The notes beneath the pieces were generated by a model that was not told where the DNA came from, made no database searches, and worked only from the letters and a program-made list of their open reading frames with translations. A program made the translations under genes and the position numbers. DNA of 64,000 nucleotides from Eudromia elegans. Its lineage: Eukaryota > Chordata > Aves > Tinamiformes > Tinamidae. This document shows positions 34,310 through 46,425 of this stretch, piece by piece. The DNA lies in contig PTEX01000119.1 of the NCBI GenBank assembly GCA_003342815.1, forward strand, positions 2,354,275 to 2,418,274. The letters are read 5' to 3'. How positions within the stretch are numbered: the first letter of the stretch is position 1; each line of letters starts with the position of its first letter.

Positions 34310-36279
34310 CAATACTTTTTCTGAAGCACTCTGGGATTTGCCAAAATATGAAACAGGAAATGAAACGACTTGATGATTTGGGTATTCTTAGGATAGCATA
34401 CAGAATCTTCTCAGGTGTTTTTCCTCAGGTATTTAGGGTCATAATGATCATGAAATTTTATGTCAGGAAATGATATTCAACCAGGCCGATGGGGGACAAT
34501 CAGGTTTTCTAACTCATTTTGTAGAACCAAGATTGTCTGAGCACTTCTCAGCTAGCCAGTTTCTGACAACAGATAGCATATTCGCCTCCCCTTTTTTATT
34601 CCTCTGGCAAATAATAAATTATCTTCAGAGGACCTGTTTCATCTTAATAAAGAATGGAGTGTAATAAAGAGGGAGTGGGGTGAATGAAGTGTAATGGCTT
34701 GTGATATACGGGAGATTAAATAAGATTTTATGGCCCTTTCTGAACTTAATGTTTATGAAACATATGTGAAATATGCCTTTTTGAACTTTTCATTAATACA
34801 GCTTTTGGGTAAGGATGTCAGTGAATCAAAAGCAGGCAGAGCTTGTTGAATGAAGCTAAGTGGGATGCTGATACCTGAATATTGTTGAGTGAGATTCTAA
34901 TAGAGCTTCATTTTCAAAGTATTTGGACATTAACGCATCATTTCAGAACTCAGTTGAACATATACCAAAGGCATTCTAACTAATTTTAAGTAGGTAGAAC
35001 TAAAGTAGCCATCATTTTACAGTAGCTCTTTCGATTTTTTTCTTTTTTTTTTCTTTCTTCTTTTTTTTTAAAGGAATAACTGGCATTCTCTGAAGCTTTC
35101 ATAATTACTTAATTGCATAGAAACAGGAGGTTGCTTGACAGTTCATATTTAGGTGAGCTGAGTGACCTCAGTTGAAGTCAGTGAAGTCATCTCAGGAATA
35201 AATTGACCTTTACTGAGTGACTGACAGGAGGCATTCTTGGATGTATGAATTTAGGTTTCTATCCAAGTGAGTGGTTAAGTATTGTTCCAGTAAGGTTCTG
35301 AATTTGAGAAACACTTCTCTTAACTCATATAGCGAGGTTACAATGGTGGAAATAAGAATTCAGTGTGCTGTGTTGTGTTTCATTTTTGTAATTATTTAAA
35401 TCTGCTCTCCTACTTGAGTATAAGAAATAGGCAATATCATGACCCAACTGCTCATGGTTTGTAACTATTAATTTCTGCCCTTGCATCTTATGTAAAATGA
35501 CATTTAAAAAAAAAATTTAAGTACTGCCTGTCTGTTAAACATCAAGAACTCATTAGTGATAGCAAGCAGAACTTTCTGTTAATCTAAGTATACCCATCTA
35601 GTGCACAAATAGGTTTATGGATTTACCTATTGCTGAGACAAGGATGAAACTGTGCTTCTTTCAAGCTTGCATTAGGGATATTATTTCCATATCTGCAGTC
35701 CACGTGAACCATTTTGGTCATCTGCATAGCATTCTACATGTGGGACAATTCCGTTCAGAAATTTTATTTTTGAATACTTATCAACTTATGTATCAAAAAC
35801 ACAGTTCTTGAAAGGGAAATACATTCTCTTTTCAAATATGACAAAGGTCATCATTTGTATTTTAACTGAGGAATTAAACTTCTGTACAAAGCCTTTTTTT
35901 AAGAATGGAAGATTGCTGTTTTTTCATTTTTCTCTTTTGTAGGATAAGCAACTTTTGTAGGATAGCAACTAAGCTTAACAGATATTTTGCGATCACTAAT
36001 GAGCTGAAAGGTTCCACTTTTTAATGAGTGTTGAGGTTTATCACATTGACTTCAATATGAGTTAGAATTTTAGCTGGTCTTATGAAATTAAAAGTGAGGC
36101 AATTATAGATTTTTTTTTCAAAGTAGATACTTAGCAAAATATTTTCTGAATGAACGAATTGTGTGGAAAGAGTACTCCCACAGAGAGTGTAGGATGCTGC
36201 TAGAGTATGTACAGAGAAAATTAGAAAGACGAAAACTTGGCTGTAACTTAATTTGGCCACCGTTGTAAAAGACAGTAGA
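34310..36279. other. AT-rich non-coding DNA, no gene recognised
   Basis: A T-rich tract at about 35033-35070 is the only named content. No exon or transposon recognised. Confidence 0.55.
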
Positions 36280-38018
36280 ATATTTCTACAAATACATTAA
36301 GAAGAGGGAGGAGGGCCGAGGAGAATCTCCATCTTTTACTGGATATGTCGGAGAACATTGCCACCAAGGATAAGGATAAAGCTGAGGTACTTAATATCTT
36401 CTTTGCCTCAGTCACTAACATCCAGATCAGTTATCCTCAAGGTATACTTGGCCCTCTGAACTGGAAGACATCTGTGGAGACCAGAAGAACCCTCCTTATA
36501 ATTCAGGAGGAAAGAGTCAGTGACCAGCTACTCCATTTGAACACTTGCAAGTCTATGGAACCAGATGGGATCCACTTGAGCATTATGAGGGAGCTGGCAG
36601 AAGTGTTTGCCCAGCTAATCTCCATCATCTGCTAAAGTCCTGGTCAACAGAGGATGTCCCAGATGACTGGAGACTTGCCAATGTGATGCCCATCTAAAAG
36701 AAGATTCGCAAGGAGGATCTAGCAAACTACCAACCTGTCAGCCTGCAGGCCTCGGTACCAAGGAAAGTTATAGAGCAGATCACCTTGAGGGTGATCACAA
36801 AGCATGTGAGTGACAACCAGGAGATCAGGCCCAGCCAACATGGGTTCATGAAAGGCAGGTTCTGCCTCACCAACCTGATCTCCTTCTATGACCAGGTGAC
36901 ATACCTAGGAGATAAGAGAAAGGCTGTGGTCATACATGGTCCCCTGAGACTTCAGTAAGGCCTCTGACACAGACTCCTACTGCTTTCTCCTGGAAAAGTA
37001 GGCAGCTTATGCCTTGGGCAGGTGGACTCTTCACTGGGTGAAAAACTGTCTGTATGGCCAGACCCAGAGAGTGGTGGTGAATGGCATTAAATCCAGCTGG
37101 TGACTGATTGTGAGCAGTGTTCCCAAGGGGTCAATGCTGGGGCCAGTCCTCTTTAATATATTTTTCAACAAAATTTCAACAATTTTGCAGATGACACCAA
37201 GCTGGGAGGAAGAGTAGACCTGCTTGAGGATAGAAAAGCTTTGCAGAAGAATCTGGAAAGGCTGGATTGATGGGCACAGGCCAACCATATGAGGTTCAAT
37301 ACAGGTTGAGCCCTGTATTTCGGTCACAACAACCCCAAGCAATGCTACAGCCTTGGGGCAGAGTGGCTGGAGAGCTACATGGCAGAAAAGGACCTGGGGA
37401 TGCTGGTCAACAGCTGGTGCACATGAGGCAGAAAGGTGCCCAGGTGGCCAAGAAGGCCAAGGGCTCCTGGCTGGGATTATGAACAATGTAGCCAACAGGA
37501 GGAGGGAAGGGATTGTCCCCCTGTACTCAGGGCTGGTGAGGCCGCACCTTGAACGCCGTGTTCAGTTTGGGGCCCCTCCCTACAAAGGAGTGTGGAGCGT
37601 GTTCAAAGAAGGACAATAAAGCTGCTGGAGGGTTTGGAGCTCAGACCTCAAGAAGGGTGGTTGAAGGAGCAGGGGTTATTTAGTCTGGAGAAGAAGAGGC
37701 TCTGGGGAGACCTTATTACTCTCTACAACTATAGAACGAAGTTGTAATGAGGTGAGGGTCCATCTCTTTTCCACAATAACTACCAAAAGGACAAGAAGAC
37801 ATGGCCTAAAGTTGTGCCAGAGGATGTTCAGATTAGACATTAGGAAGAATTTTTGCATGGAAAGAGTGATGAAACTTTGTAAGAGGCTGCCCAGGGAAGT
37901 GGTGGAGTCACTGTTAAGGAAAGGTGCAGACGAGACGTTCAGGGACATGTTTTAACAGTCATGGTAGTGATGATGATCAATAGAACTTGATGATCCAACC
38001 ATTATGATTCTATGAAAG
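36280..38018 (+). mobile_element. Older CR1 LINE of a different subfamily, ORF2 RT to 3' end
   Basis: It starts at TTTCTACAAATACATTAAGA (the region before RT). The frame 36345-36635 gives AEVLNIFFASVT, MEPDGIHLSIMRELAEVFA. Further blocks follow: CCCAGATGACTGGAGACTTG, GCCAACATGGGTTCATGAAA, TTTGCAGATGACACCAAGCT (FADDTKLGG), GCCAAGAAGGCCAAGGG, GTGAGGCCGCACCTTGAA and AGGCTGCCCAGGGAAGTGG. The last part, GATGATCCAACCATTATGATTCTATGA, is a 3' end differing from the GGACTAGATGATCTC type of the other copies, so this is another CR1 subfamily. Many stops and frameshifts. Of the copies with a 3' end it is the longest in the window. Confidence 0.9.
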
Positions 38019-39830
38019 CTATCCAACATTTAACTAGTACCTCTGTCAATGATAAAAAAAAAAATGAAGATCATCTTGCAGGTTTAACATATCATTTATC
38101 TCCACACACTTTTTCTTGGGCCTGTACCTTTCCAGTGTGAAAGCACTTTGCCAATTTCTTTGTGCTATATTATTAAAAACCCTTTTTCACCAACATGAAC
38201 AAAAAGGCATATATTTAAGAATCCTTTAAATCTTTATTCTCAATATGAAATACAGAGAAGTATAAACTAAGCATTAGTTTATCTCCTCACACTGGCCGCT
38301 CACAATCTTCCCAGAGATTGATTATCTTAGACTTCAGAGTTCAGGGAGCACCTGAAGATGTAAGTATGAAATATGTCTCATAGTCTTGGGAAAAAAAAAA
38401 GTTTAAATCAAGACTTCTTTTGAGGAAGCTCTGAAATGACCAAACATTTATTTTACTTGGATGCAGTTTGAATATTTTGGGTTTGCTTTGGGCTTCCTTC
38501 AATATTCTCCAGGATTTTTCATGGTTCTTTGTAGTTCTGCTCCATATGAAATGTTTGAAACCTTATGTGAAAAAAAGACGAAAAATATGACTGAGTACCT
38601 GTTAAGCGGAAGATTTTTTCATGAGTTGCAAGGCTTTCACACAGAGAACAAGTAGATGATAACATTAGCTAGAAATTTATTTTATGATATGGCAAGAGGG
38701 CATTTTGCATTTGGTTAAATACTTGGATTGTAATGTTATTTTCCTATTAAAAAAAGAACTTCAGTATGAGGCCTATAAAGCTTCTCCTGATGCCACCTAC
38801 AAAGGTTTGCACAGATTGCCTTCCTCACAGTAAGTTCCAGGAATGAAAATTTTTCTCTGTTCCTATGTGACATGTAAAGCTGATGGTTTAGCCTTATCAG
38901 CCTAAAAGAAATCTCTGCATTTCTCTCCTCAAGGTAGATTTTCAGTGCACACTCTATACTCATTTTCCTTTAAACTTCTGATGTCATCAATTTCTTGTAT
39001 TACAGAATAAATAGAGAAGATCCAACTGGGAAGCATTAAGAGATGAAGGATACATTTCCCTGAGCTTTTTTATCATTTTGAAATCCTAAAACATAAGTCT
39101 GAACAGTGCTTTATGCAAAACAGATCTGATAACCCTACCGAAGATACAAACTTTATTTTTTGAAGAACAAAGCAGGAAGTATGCTAACTTATCTGGTGTG
39201 GCTCAGACAAAACTAACTTTTTATAAAAAAAATCTGAGCCATTGCAGTTCTTCAGTTCATAAAGGTGTACTTTGTGATATTTTAAACTGTAATATCTCTT
39301 ACAACTGACTGCTTGAATAAAAGATTAAGGAAAAAAAGATTTTTTTTTTAATGGGTGTGCGTGGGAGGAACAAAGAAGACAAAGATTCATTCTGCTCGTA
39401 TGGAATAATAGCTGTTGTCAATTCTGTAAACTTAGTGATGGCTGAATAGACTCTGCTCAGTTACTCCTTTGAAGTTAGAGTATGAATGAACCAGAATATC
39501 ATAGGGAGGGATTTTTTAATCTTAAAGAAAAATTAATGTATACTAATGTTACTAATGGAAGGACTTTTATTTTGATTGAAGAAATGCATATGCTGGAAAT
39601 TTACTGCTATTGAAATTCAATTATGTTTTCAGTTGTGGCATCACTACTAAATTATCAAGCTATTACTGATCTCTGTAATAAAGTGGCTTAATAGTTTTAT
39701 CTAAATTATGTGGAATAGAAAGAATGTATTTCAGATAAAAACTAGTTCACTGACTGATCTTAAAATAAAGTTGGTTTGGTAGTACTGCTTAATGGAGCTG
39801 TTTCCAATTAAGTTCCTGATTTTTTTAAAA

Positions 39831-39857
39831 ATTATTATTATTATTATTATTATTTTT
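39831..39857 (+). repeat. (ATT)n microsatellite, about 9 units
   Basis: Uninterrupted ATTATT followed by a T run. Confidence 0.95.
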
Positions 39858-41613
39858 TGCCCAATGATATTTAGCCAGTACAGATGCAATAGAAATTCTT
39901 GCCTTTACAGATGACACAAATATGGAACAGTAACAAGTAAAGACTAAGATTGGGCAAGTAACTGCAGTACAACAGGTGCTTTTTAATGTTAAATATACGC
40001 TAGGAGCAAAGATGACCAGATGAATGGAAAATTATATTGGTGATCATGATTTTCAGTTCATTGTGTTCAACTCTTGCTCTTCATGTTCTTCTTAAGATCA
40101 ATATATAAACTGTAGAAAGAATCAAATATCTGCAGATGCAAAATAAGACTTAAAATGAAAAGTTTTAATGAGCTGAGTACATCTTGTATCTTTATCTTAT
40201 GCCAAAGGCTGAGGGGATGTTTTTGTTTTCTGATGCAATGAGAGAAGGTGTGATATCTTAGGGTTAACTTGAATAATATTGTTGCCACAAGTTACAAAGT
40301 CTTAGGGAGAAATCCAGTTTCAATTCCAGATTTCTAGGTAGAGGAATCCAGTTTTGAAATCCAGAAATTCTGCTTTTGAAATCCACCATTGAATTGTCAG
40401 GGAAGGATATGTATATATCTTTACCATTAAATATAAAGCCTTTAAATTGACCATGGAAATATGTTCAAAGCATGGTTTGCAAAACTTAGAGTGTTAATTG
40501 TCATGGAATTAATTTGCTTTCTTTATCCTTTCTTTCATGCTCCCTCTGATGTCTGCTAATGCTTGTACGGAAGAAATGGTAGAATGACCACAAATTCATT
40601 ATAGGTCAAGTCCATATACTCGGAGTTGAGTCAACTTGGTTGACAGGTGTGTGCAAGAATTTCTTAATAACCTATCCTTGAAACAATTTCTTCCTAACTT
40701 TTTGTGTGGAAATATATATATCCTTGGTTTATCTTCCAGTAAGCCATCTCCTTTTCAATTCTCAGACTTATTAAATGTCCTGTAATAAAGAACACTTATT
40801 TAGAGATATATATGTTTAGGTAAACATGTAATTTATGCACTGTATGACCCTCCAAAAGAGTAGTATAAATATACTTTTACACCTTTCCACAAATAATAAC
40901 ATGAATGGGAGTTGAGATTGTATTGAAACTTGTAAAAGAGCGAACTTTCATGTTATTCATCCACCATGGCAATATCAAAGGTAGAAAATTAAAATAAAAG
41001 CATTGGGTTTGGGTGGTCCTCTGGTTGGTCCTGGATTTTCTGAATGTTTCCTTTCCATGTTATTAGAGTAGATTATTTTATTACCGTTGTAATGATTTTG
41101 CATTTGTTCACAATATTCCCAGACTGACTGAAATGTACTTTCAACCTGTAGCTGTCTTATATTGACAACACTTTTTAGTGCTGGTCCAATGGTCTGTTTT
41201 ATCTATACTTATGACAGAAAAGATATTCACTTTTTGAAAGATTCCTTTAGTGGGGTGTTCTTAGGACAAAGTCTAGTTTTGGAGCTCTTTCTTGCAGCTG
41301 CTTAGCCTGATAGGCTAATGCCATCCAGATCAGAGAACCTGTCCCATCAGCGCTCTTTCCTTTTCATCACCAATAACCCATACAGCACTTGATTCTCCAG
41401 CAAAAAGGAGATATCTTTACAATATAGTCTATCTCTTAGGGAAGGTTTAAAGAAAAAGCAAAAGAGATTTCCCTGCTGAATAGGTGTATAGACTATCTTG
41501 CTGTGGATCTTTTAGCAGAGAAGCATGGAGATTCAAACAGGGGTGGAGTTCTTAATCTGACATATGTGCTTTGATTTTGTGTTTTTTAATTTACTATCTC
41601 CAGCTCCCTTTTA

Positions 41614-41638
41614 TAAAAAAAAAAAAACTTTTTTTTTT
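41614..41638. repeat. A-run / T-run near-palindrome
   Basis: An A run, one C, then a T run. It can form an A:T snapback. Simple sequence. Confidence 0.8.
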
Positions 41639-41711
41639 GTTTGTGGAAGAGAACAGAACTGTAGTTTTAAGCTCTTCAATGCATAGGAGCATATAAATTG
41701 TTATGCCAGCA

Positions 41712-41960
41712 CAAGAATCACAGTTTTAGTTTCAGGTTAGTACAGACTTCCAGAAGTCATCCACTCCAGCCCGCTTAAAACAGGGTCTATGCTGAATTTA
41801 GAACAGCTTGTTCAGAGGTTTTGAGAACCTGCAGACACTGCAAGTCTCTCTAGGCAACATTGTCTAATAATTATATTCATTTTGTTTTCCTTATATCCAG
41901 CTGGACTGTTCCTTGTTTCACTTCATGAATGTTGTCCTAACCAGGATTAACTGACTGGCG
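41712..41960 (-). mobile_element. Ancient CR1 LINE 3' end
   Basis: A degraded minus-strand CR1 tail. AAGAATCACAGTTTTAG corresponds to AGAATCATAGAATGG; CTTCCAGAAGTCATCCACTC to the GATCATCTAGTCC block; AAACAGGGTCTATGCTGAA to GCAGGGTCA; CTCTCTAGGCAACATTGTCT to CTCTCTGGGCAACCTGTTCC; TTGTTTTCCTTATATCCAGC to the FFLNVQL-like block; and TGTCC near the end. Divergence is much higher than in the 32 kb or 52 kb copies. Confidence 0.7.
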
Positions 41961-44900
41961 AACAACCTTTTTGGAGGTGGGTAGGTTTGAATGAAATAGT
42001 ACTGTTGTGAGTTTTTTTAGACCTAATGTGTCTTTATAAAGATGGGCATGGTGAAGAAGCTGGGGAGGAGTGAGCTGAGATTATCCAGGCATTAAAAGAG
42101 TGGGAGGTCCTGCAGGTGACTGAAAGCCTGTATTAATTTAACACAGGATGCGCAAACACAGTGAAAAAGCCCAGATTTTGGGAAGTCTGTGATTTTGAGG
42201 CTTTGTCTATACATTATTCCTCTGTTCTAGTAGCTGAGGAAAATCAATAACAGGAAAATCAGCCATTCACACATCCAGTGGTTTGACAGTTCAGATTGCT
42301 TGCTTAAATACTGCCACAAGACTTGCAATCAACTTTGTAGTTAGGCTTCGATTGCAAGCCTGGAAAGGTGATCATTTTTTCATAACACATGGTTTCTTGT
42401 TCTCTGTAAACATTCTGAAAAGACAGCATGCTTCTGGATCAGACTGTGCCTAGCCTTTGTGTATGTGGACAATGAAAAGAACAAAGAACAACTTCACCTT
42501 TGTGCATTCTCTTCTCTTTAATTTTGCTTCCAGAAACTGAGATGGTTTGCGATATCCTCCTGAATGCCCTGGTCAAGCCACCTCACAGGGCCTGGCCAAC
42601 TTTTTACTATAAATCTCTGAAGGAACTGCTTGTTTTTATGTTTTAAAATTGTGACTGGCTGACAGCAGAGGAATTTGCACCAGGCTTTGTTCATAATACA
42701 TATAACCATTTAATTAGATATATTTTAAAGAAGAAAGAAGTTACACTTACCTGTAAACTGCATAGTTGATATGTGCATTGACATTGTAAAGATCTGGTTT
42801 GGAATAGAGAAATCATATTTCAATGTTGTTTCAATCGTGTATGTGAAAGCAGAGCCCATTTCACTGAAAAGTGCTGGGGTATCAGGAGAGGATGAAAATG
42901 ACAGATCTGTAACTCTTCACGTCATTCACGAACCTTTCACCAATTACTTCTTGACATAAAGTTGCTAAAGTAAATGGTAGCATTCACAGTTATCATTAAT
43001 GAAATCTCCTTAAGAAGTGTCTGAAGAGCTCAGAAACAGTAAGCTGCATTAGTTACAAACAAACAAACTAACCAACTAACTAACTAACTAACTAAAGCAT
43101 TAAAATAAGCTTGTCTTGACTTGCATCTAGAGAAATGGAGACCTCTCAGTCATGTCATGCTTGACTTCTACAGTTAGGACCTGATTCGAAGCAAGACTCT
43201 GGTAACAGGACTTTATTTGCAGAAGGTTTTAGCTCAGGCTTTTTCAACTCTTATTTAAGAACTAGAGAAAAGCTTTGATTTTAAACTGCTGAAGCTTGAG
43301 TAAATAAATTATTAGAATTATTTTAAACATTGTAACTATTTGGAGAATATCTTTAACTATTAAGAAAGACTTTCCCTATTTTTTTTCCTTAATTTTACAA
43401 ATACTTTACTTACTGGCTGTAGTGATATTGATAATGGTTGTTACTTTTAATTTCTTACACTAAGCTTCATTCTCTCTACCTATTTCTTACCATATATGAA
43501 AATGTATAGCTTTCTGAGGATGAGCTGGACTTGTGTTTTGTTCAGTAACACTTAGAAAATGTATTTCTCATTGCTTGCAATTTATATTTAAATGCATTGC
43601 TGTAGTCATGTTATTACTGTTACAAGACAACCAAATCAAAAACAGATGATCCAGTATTACACCAAAAAGAAAATAGATTAAAGTTTTGTCCCAATTACCC
43701 TTCTCACTATAGCCTAATGATGAACGAATCCACTCATCTGTGAGCAAGCCCTATTAGTATAGGAAGCAGACCTAAATGAATCCCAGCCAAGCACTCCTAT
43801 CTTATTTTAATCAAAAAATGTTCAGTGCAATATTTGAAATTTTTTTCATTTTATACAGAATAGTAATCATGAATGAAGTAATGATGAAAAGCTCATACAC
43901 TAAGGAACATTAATTGGTTTAGACCTCAGAGGAAAATTCAATATTTCATTTAGATATCCAGAGTGGTAAAAATTCCATTAGTACTTTCAGCAACTTCCTC
44001 TTCAAGACCAAAAGTCAGAGAAGACATTCTTTGCGTTATAAGATGAAAAAAAGACACTGGATGGACTTTTGAAAGTTGAGGGAGGTTGAGGTATCTAGGT
44101 CTAGTAACTTTTACCTCTACAAAATGATGCCTCATAAGACATTAAAATCTCAATGAGTGTCCCCATGTAGTTGTGTCTTTACTGTATAGTTTTTTACCAG
44201 GAAATAACTGGGAGTACAATAGTCAAGTCTGAAATGAAGTATAATATCTTGAAATTAGGGAATCTATTTCTTAAGTAACGCCTGGCTTTTCCTATCTTCC
44301 GTAGGCTGAATTTTTTTTTTTTTAAATATATATATATTTTAAAAATTCATTTGATTAAAAAAGTACTCTTGATGCTTGATGATTACTCTTGTAGTTTTAC
44401 TATAAATATTAATAGATTCTAATAGATTCTAAATAAAGAGGGACTTTATGTATGGAGATGTGAAGACTTTATTCTCCTTTTCTTCTAGTGGCATAACTTC
44501 CTTTTGTATAATTTCAGTGGTTGGAATTAGAATCTGTCCCCACAATTGTAGAAAGTCAAAGACTGATTCATATTATTCTACTGTAGAATTGGAGTAAATG
44601 TAAACAAAAAGCTTTCTTTATTTTGCTTTTCTTTTGGTCTCCTTTTCTGAAGGGTTTTCTTTTCTGCGGCCATGAATCTCCCATGCACTAGTGTATAATC
44701 ACAGTAAGCAGTCCTACAGAAAAAAAAAAAAAAAGACAAATATATGAAGGATAGATAACATTATGTTTTGCAATTTTTCTATGTGAACAAGAGTCATTAA
44801 AGGGACAGGTCAATTTGCATTGCTATGAGAGATTAAATAATCAAAATGACTTAGTATTTTACTATATGAATTAGAATGTTATGAGATTAAAATATTTATT

Positions 44901-45837
44901 CATTTCTTATAGTGTATTTGCCTCCTAGGCACATCAGGGTTACTGGTGTGTGTGTCCTATTTTCATATTCCCAAGAGCAATTCTTTTCTCACCCCTAAGA
45001 GTTTTGACCCAGTATTGACAATGTCATGCAAGCATCTCAACATGAGGCTTCCAGTTAATGCTTTAATTACTTTGGAAAGTGACATTACTCTGTAAACAAA
45101 ATGTTAGTTTAGAAGATAAGAAGATAAAAACATTTCCATGTTTTGTGGGCCTAAAACTATGTTAAGGTTTAAACTTAAAAGATCACAGCTTGTCATGTTA
45201 AAAAAAAATGTTTATTTATAGATGCATTTTTTTTCCTCTCATTTAAAAAGATTTTAGATTTGCTTCATTTTACTGCTCTCTAATTTTTAACTAGAATAGT
45301 AAAAAAAGCATCATGGAGAACTATCAGCTCTTGAGTGTGAAGTTGGAAATGTGAGAACCAATGTCAGTTGTAAATGTGCCTATTTACAGCTGTGTAAGAG
45401 TCAGTGAAAGTGTTTGACTGTAGCCTGCATTAAAAGAGAATGGCGTAGTTGTTGACTGGGACAAAGAAACCGTGAGGGTGAAACTTGTCCCTGGGCGTTT
45501 TCATGACTGAGTGGATCTTGGTGACTATACAAGTGAATGGGCTAATGCCTGAAGTAGTTTATCTCAGATATGATCTGTATCAAAAATATTTGATTCCCAT
45601 TTTGATAGTGCACAATTCAGTTAAATTAAATTACATTTTTTTGTCATTTTGAAGCGTAGTGCAAGCAAGCAGCCAGTGTAAGACATGAAACAAAAGAGGT
45701 GATGCAGATGGCCAAAAAACGCATAGCGTTTACTGTCTTCATAGAGTCCTGCAAACTCTTTTACTTTCCGAGAATTAAAATTATAGGTCAGTGTCACGGA
45801 ATGAGTGTTTGAGGGGATCAGTGGTACAATGCACTTC
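41961..45837. other. AT-rich non-coding DNA, no gene recognised
   Basis: Contains the (AACA)/(AACT)n microsatellite at 43055-43094, a TA tract at 44321-44340 and an A run at 44718-44734. Two 10-bp direct copies of AATAGATTCT stand near 44409. No exon recognised. Confidence 0.55.
43055..43094 (+). repeat. (AACA)n then (AACT)n microsatellite
   Basis: AAACAAACAAACTAACC changes to ACTAACTAACTAACTAA, a compound tetranucleotide repeat. Confidence 0.95.
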
Positions 45838-46060
45838 ACTCTTATAAAAGAAATAGTTATATGTTTTATTGATACGGACAGTGGGTTTAATGAGATTCTA
45901 TGGCAAAATCCCTGTTATTTACTGCATAGAGGACCAGTTTATACAGAACTAACATAAAGATCCACCTGTTGAGTCTCAAGGTTCAAACTGGACCCCCTTG
46001 CTTTCCAAACCTCCTCAGAGAAGCCTGGATGTATCTGGATCCCATCTTAGTCCCAGAGTT
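45838..46060 (-). mobile_element. Possible degraded retroviral-LTR-like fossil
   Basis: The stretch has the look of a decayed avian ERVL-type LTR read on the minus strand: a reversed AATAAA (TTTATT, 45865-45870) preceded on its own strand by words such as GTTATTTACTGCATAGAGGA and CCCTTGCTTTCC, and base composition above its flanks. I cannot see clear TG..CA ends or target duplications. The call rests on general resemblance only. Confidence 0.25.
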
Positions 46061-46299
46061 GGTCAGCGATTCTGATTTTTTTTAGTGTCTAAATCCTTTA
46101 AGATCTGCACAGAGTCCTTTCCTTTTCAAATGATTTTTATTTTGTTCTAATTTCTGTGTTTACTGTAAGTTATGTGGAGTAGTTTTATAACAATTTGTTA
46201 CTCTTAATACATGAAAAGTCTCTGAGAAGCTGCAAACAACTGGAAAGTGTTAGTAGTTACTGAACATTTTATATGGTCTGAAATAGGTTGAAATTACTT

Positions 46300-46425
46300 T
46301 TGAGATTTTTATTTTATATAAATTCTATATAAAAATGTATATTTTTATTGTTTTATAAAATATTTTATAATAATACAATGCATTATATTATTATATTATT
46401 TTTATTTTTTATATTTACTTATTTT
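46300..46425. repeat. AT-only low-complexity block
   Basis: Nearly pure A and T with TATAAA, TTTTATAA and TATTATAT words; several can self-pair. Low complexity, not a defined family. Confidence 0.8.

Larger units (their letters stand above)
38019..41711. other. AT-rich non-coding DNA, no gene recognised
   Basis: Contains (ATT)n at 39831-39857, A runs near 38391 and 39230, and the A12-C-T10 tract at 41614-41638. No coding potential recognised. Confidence 0.55.
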
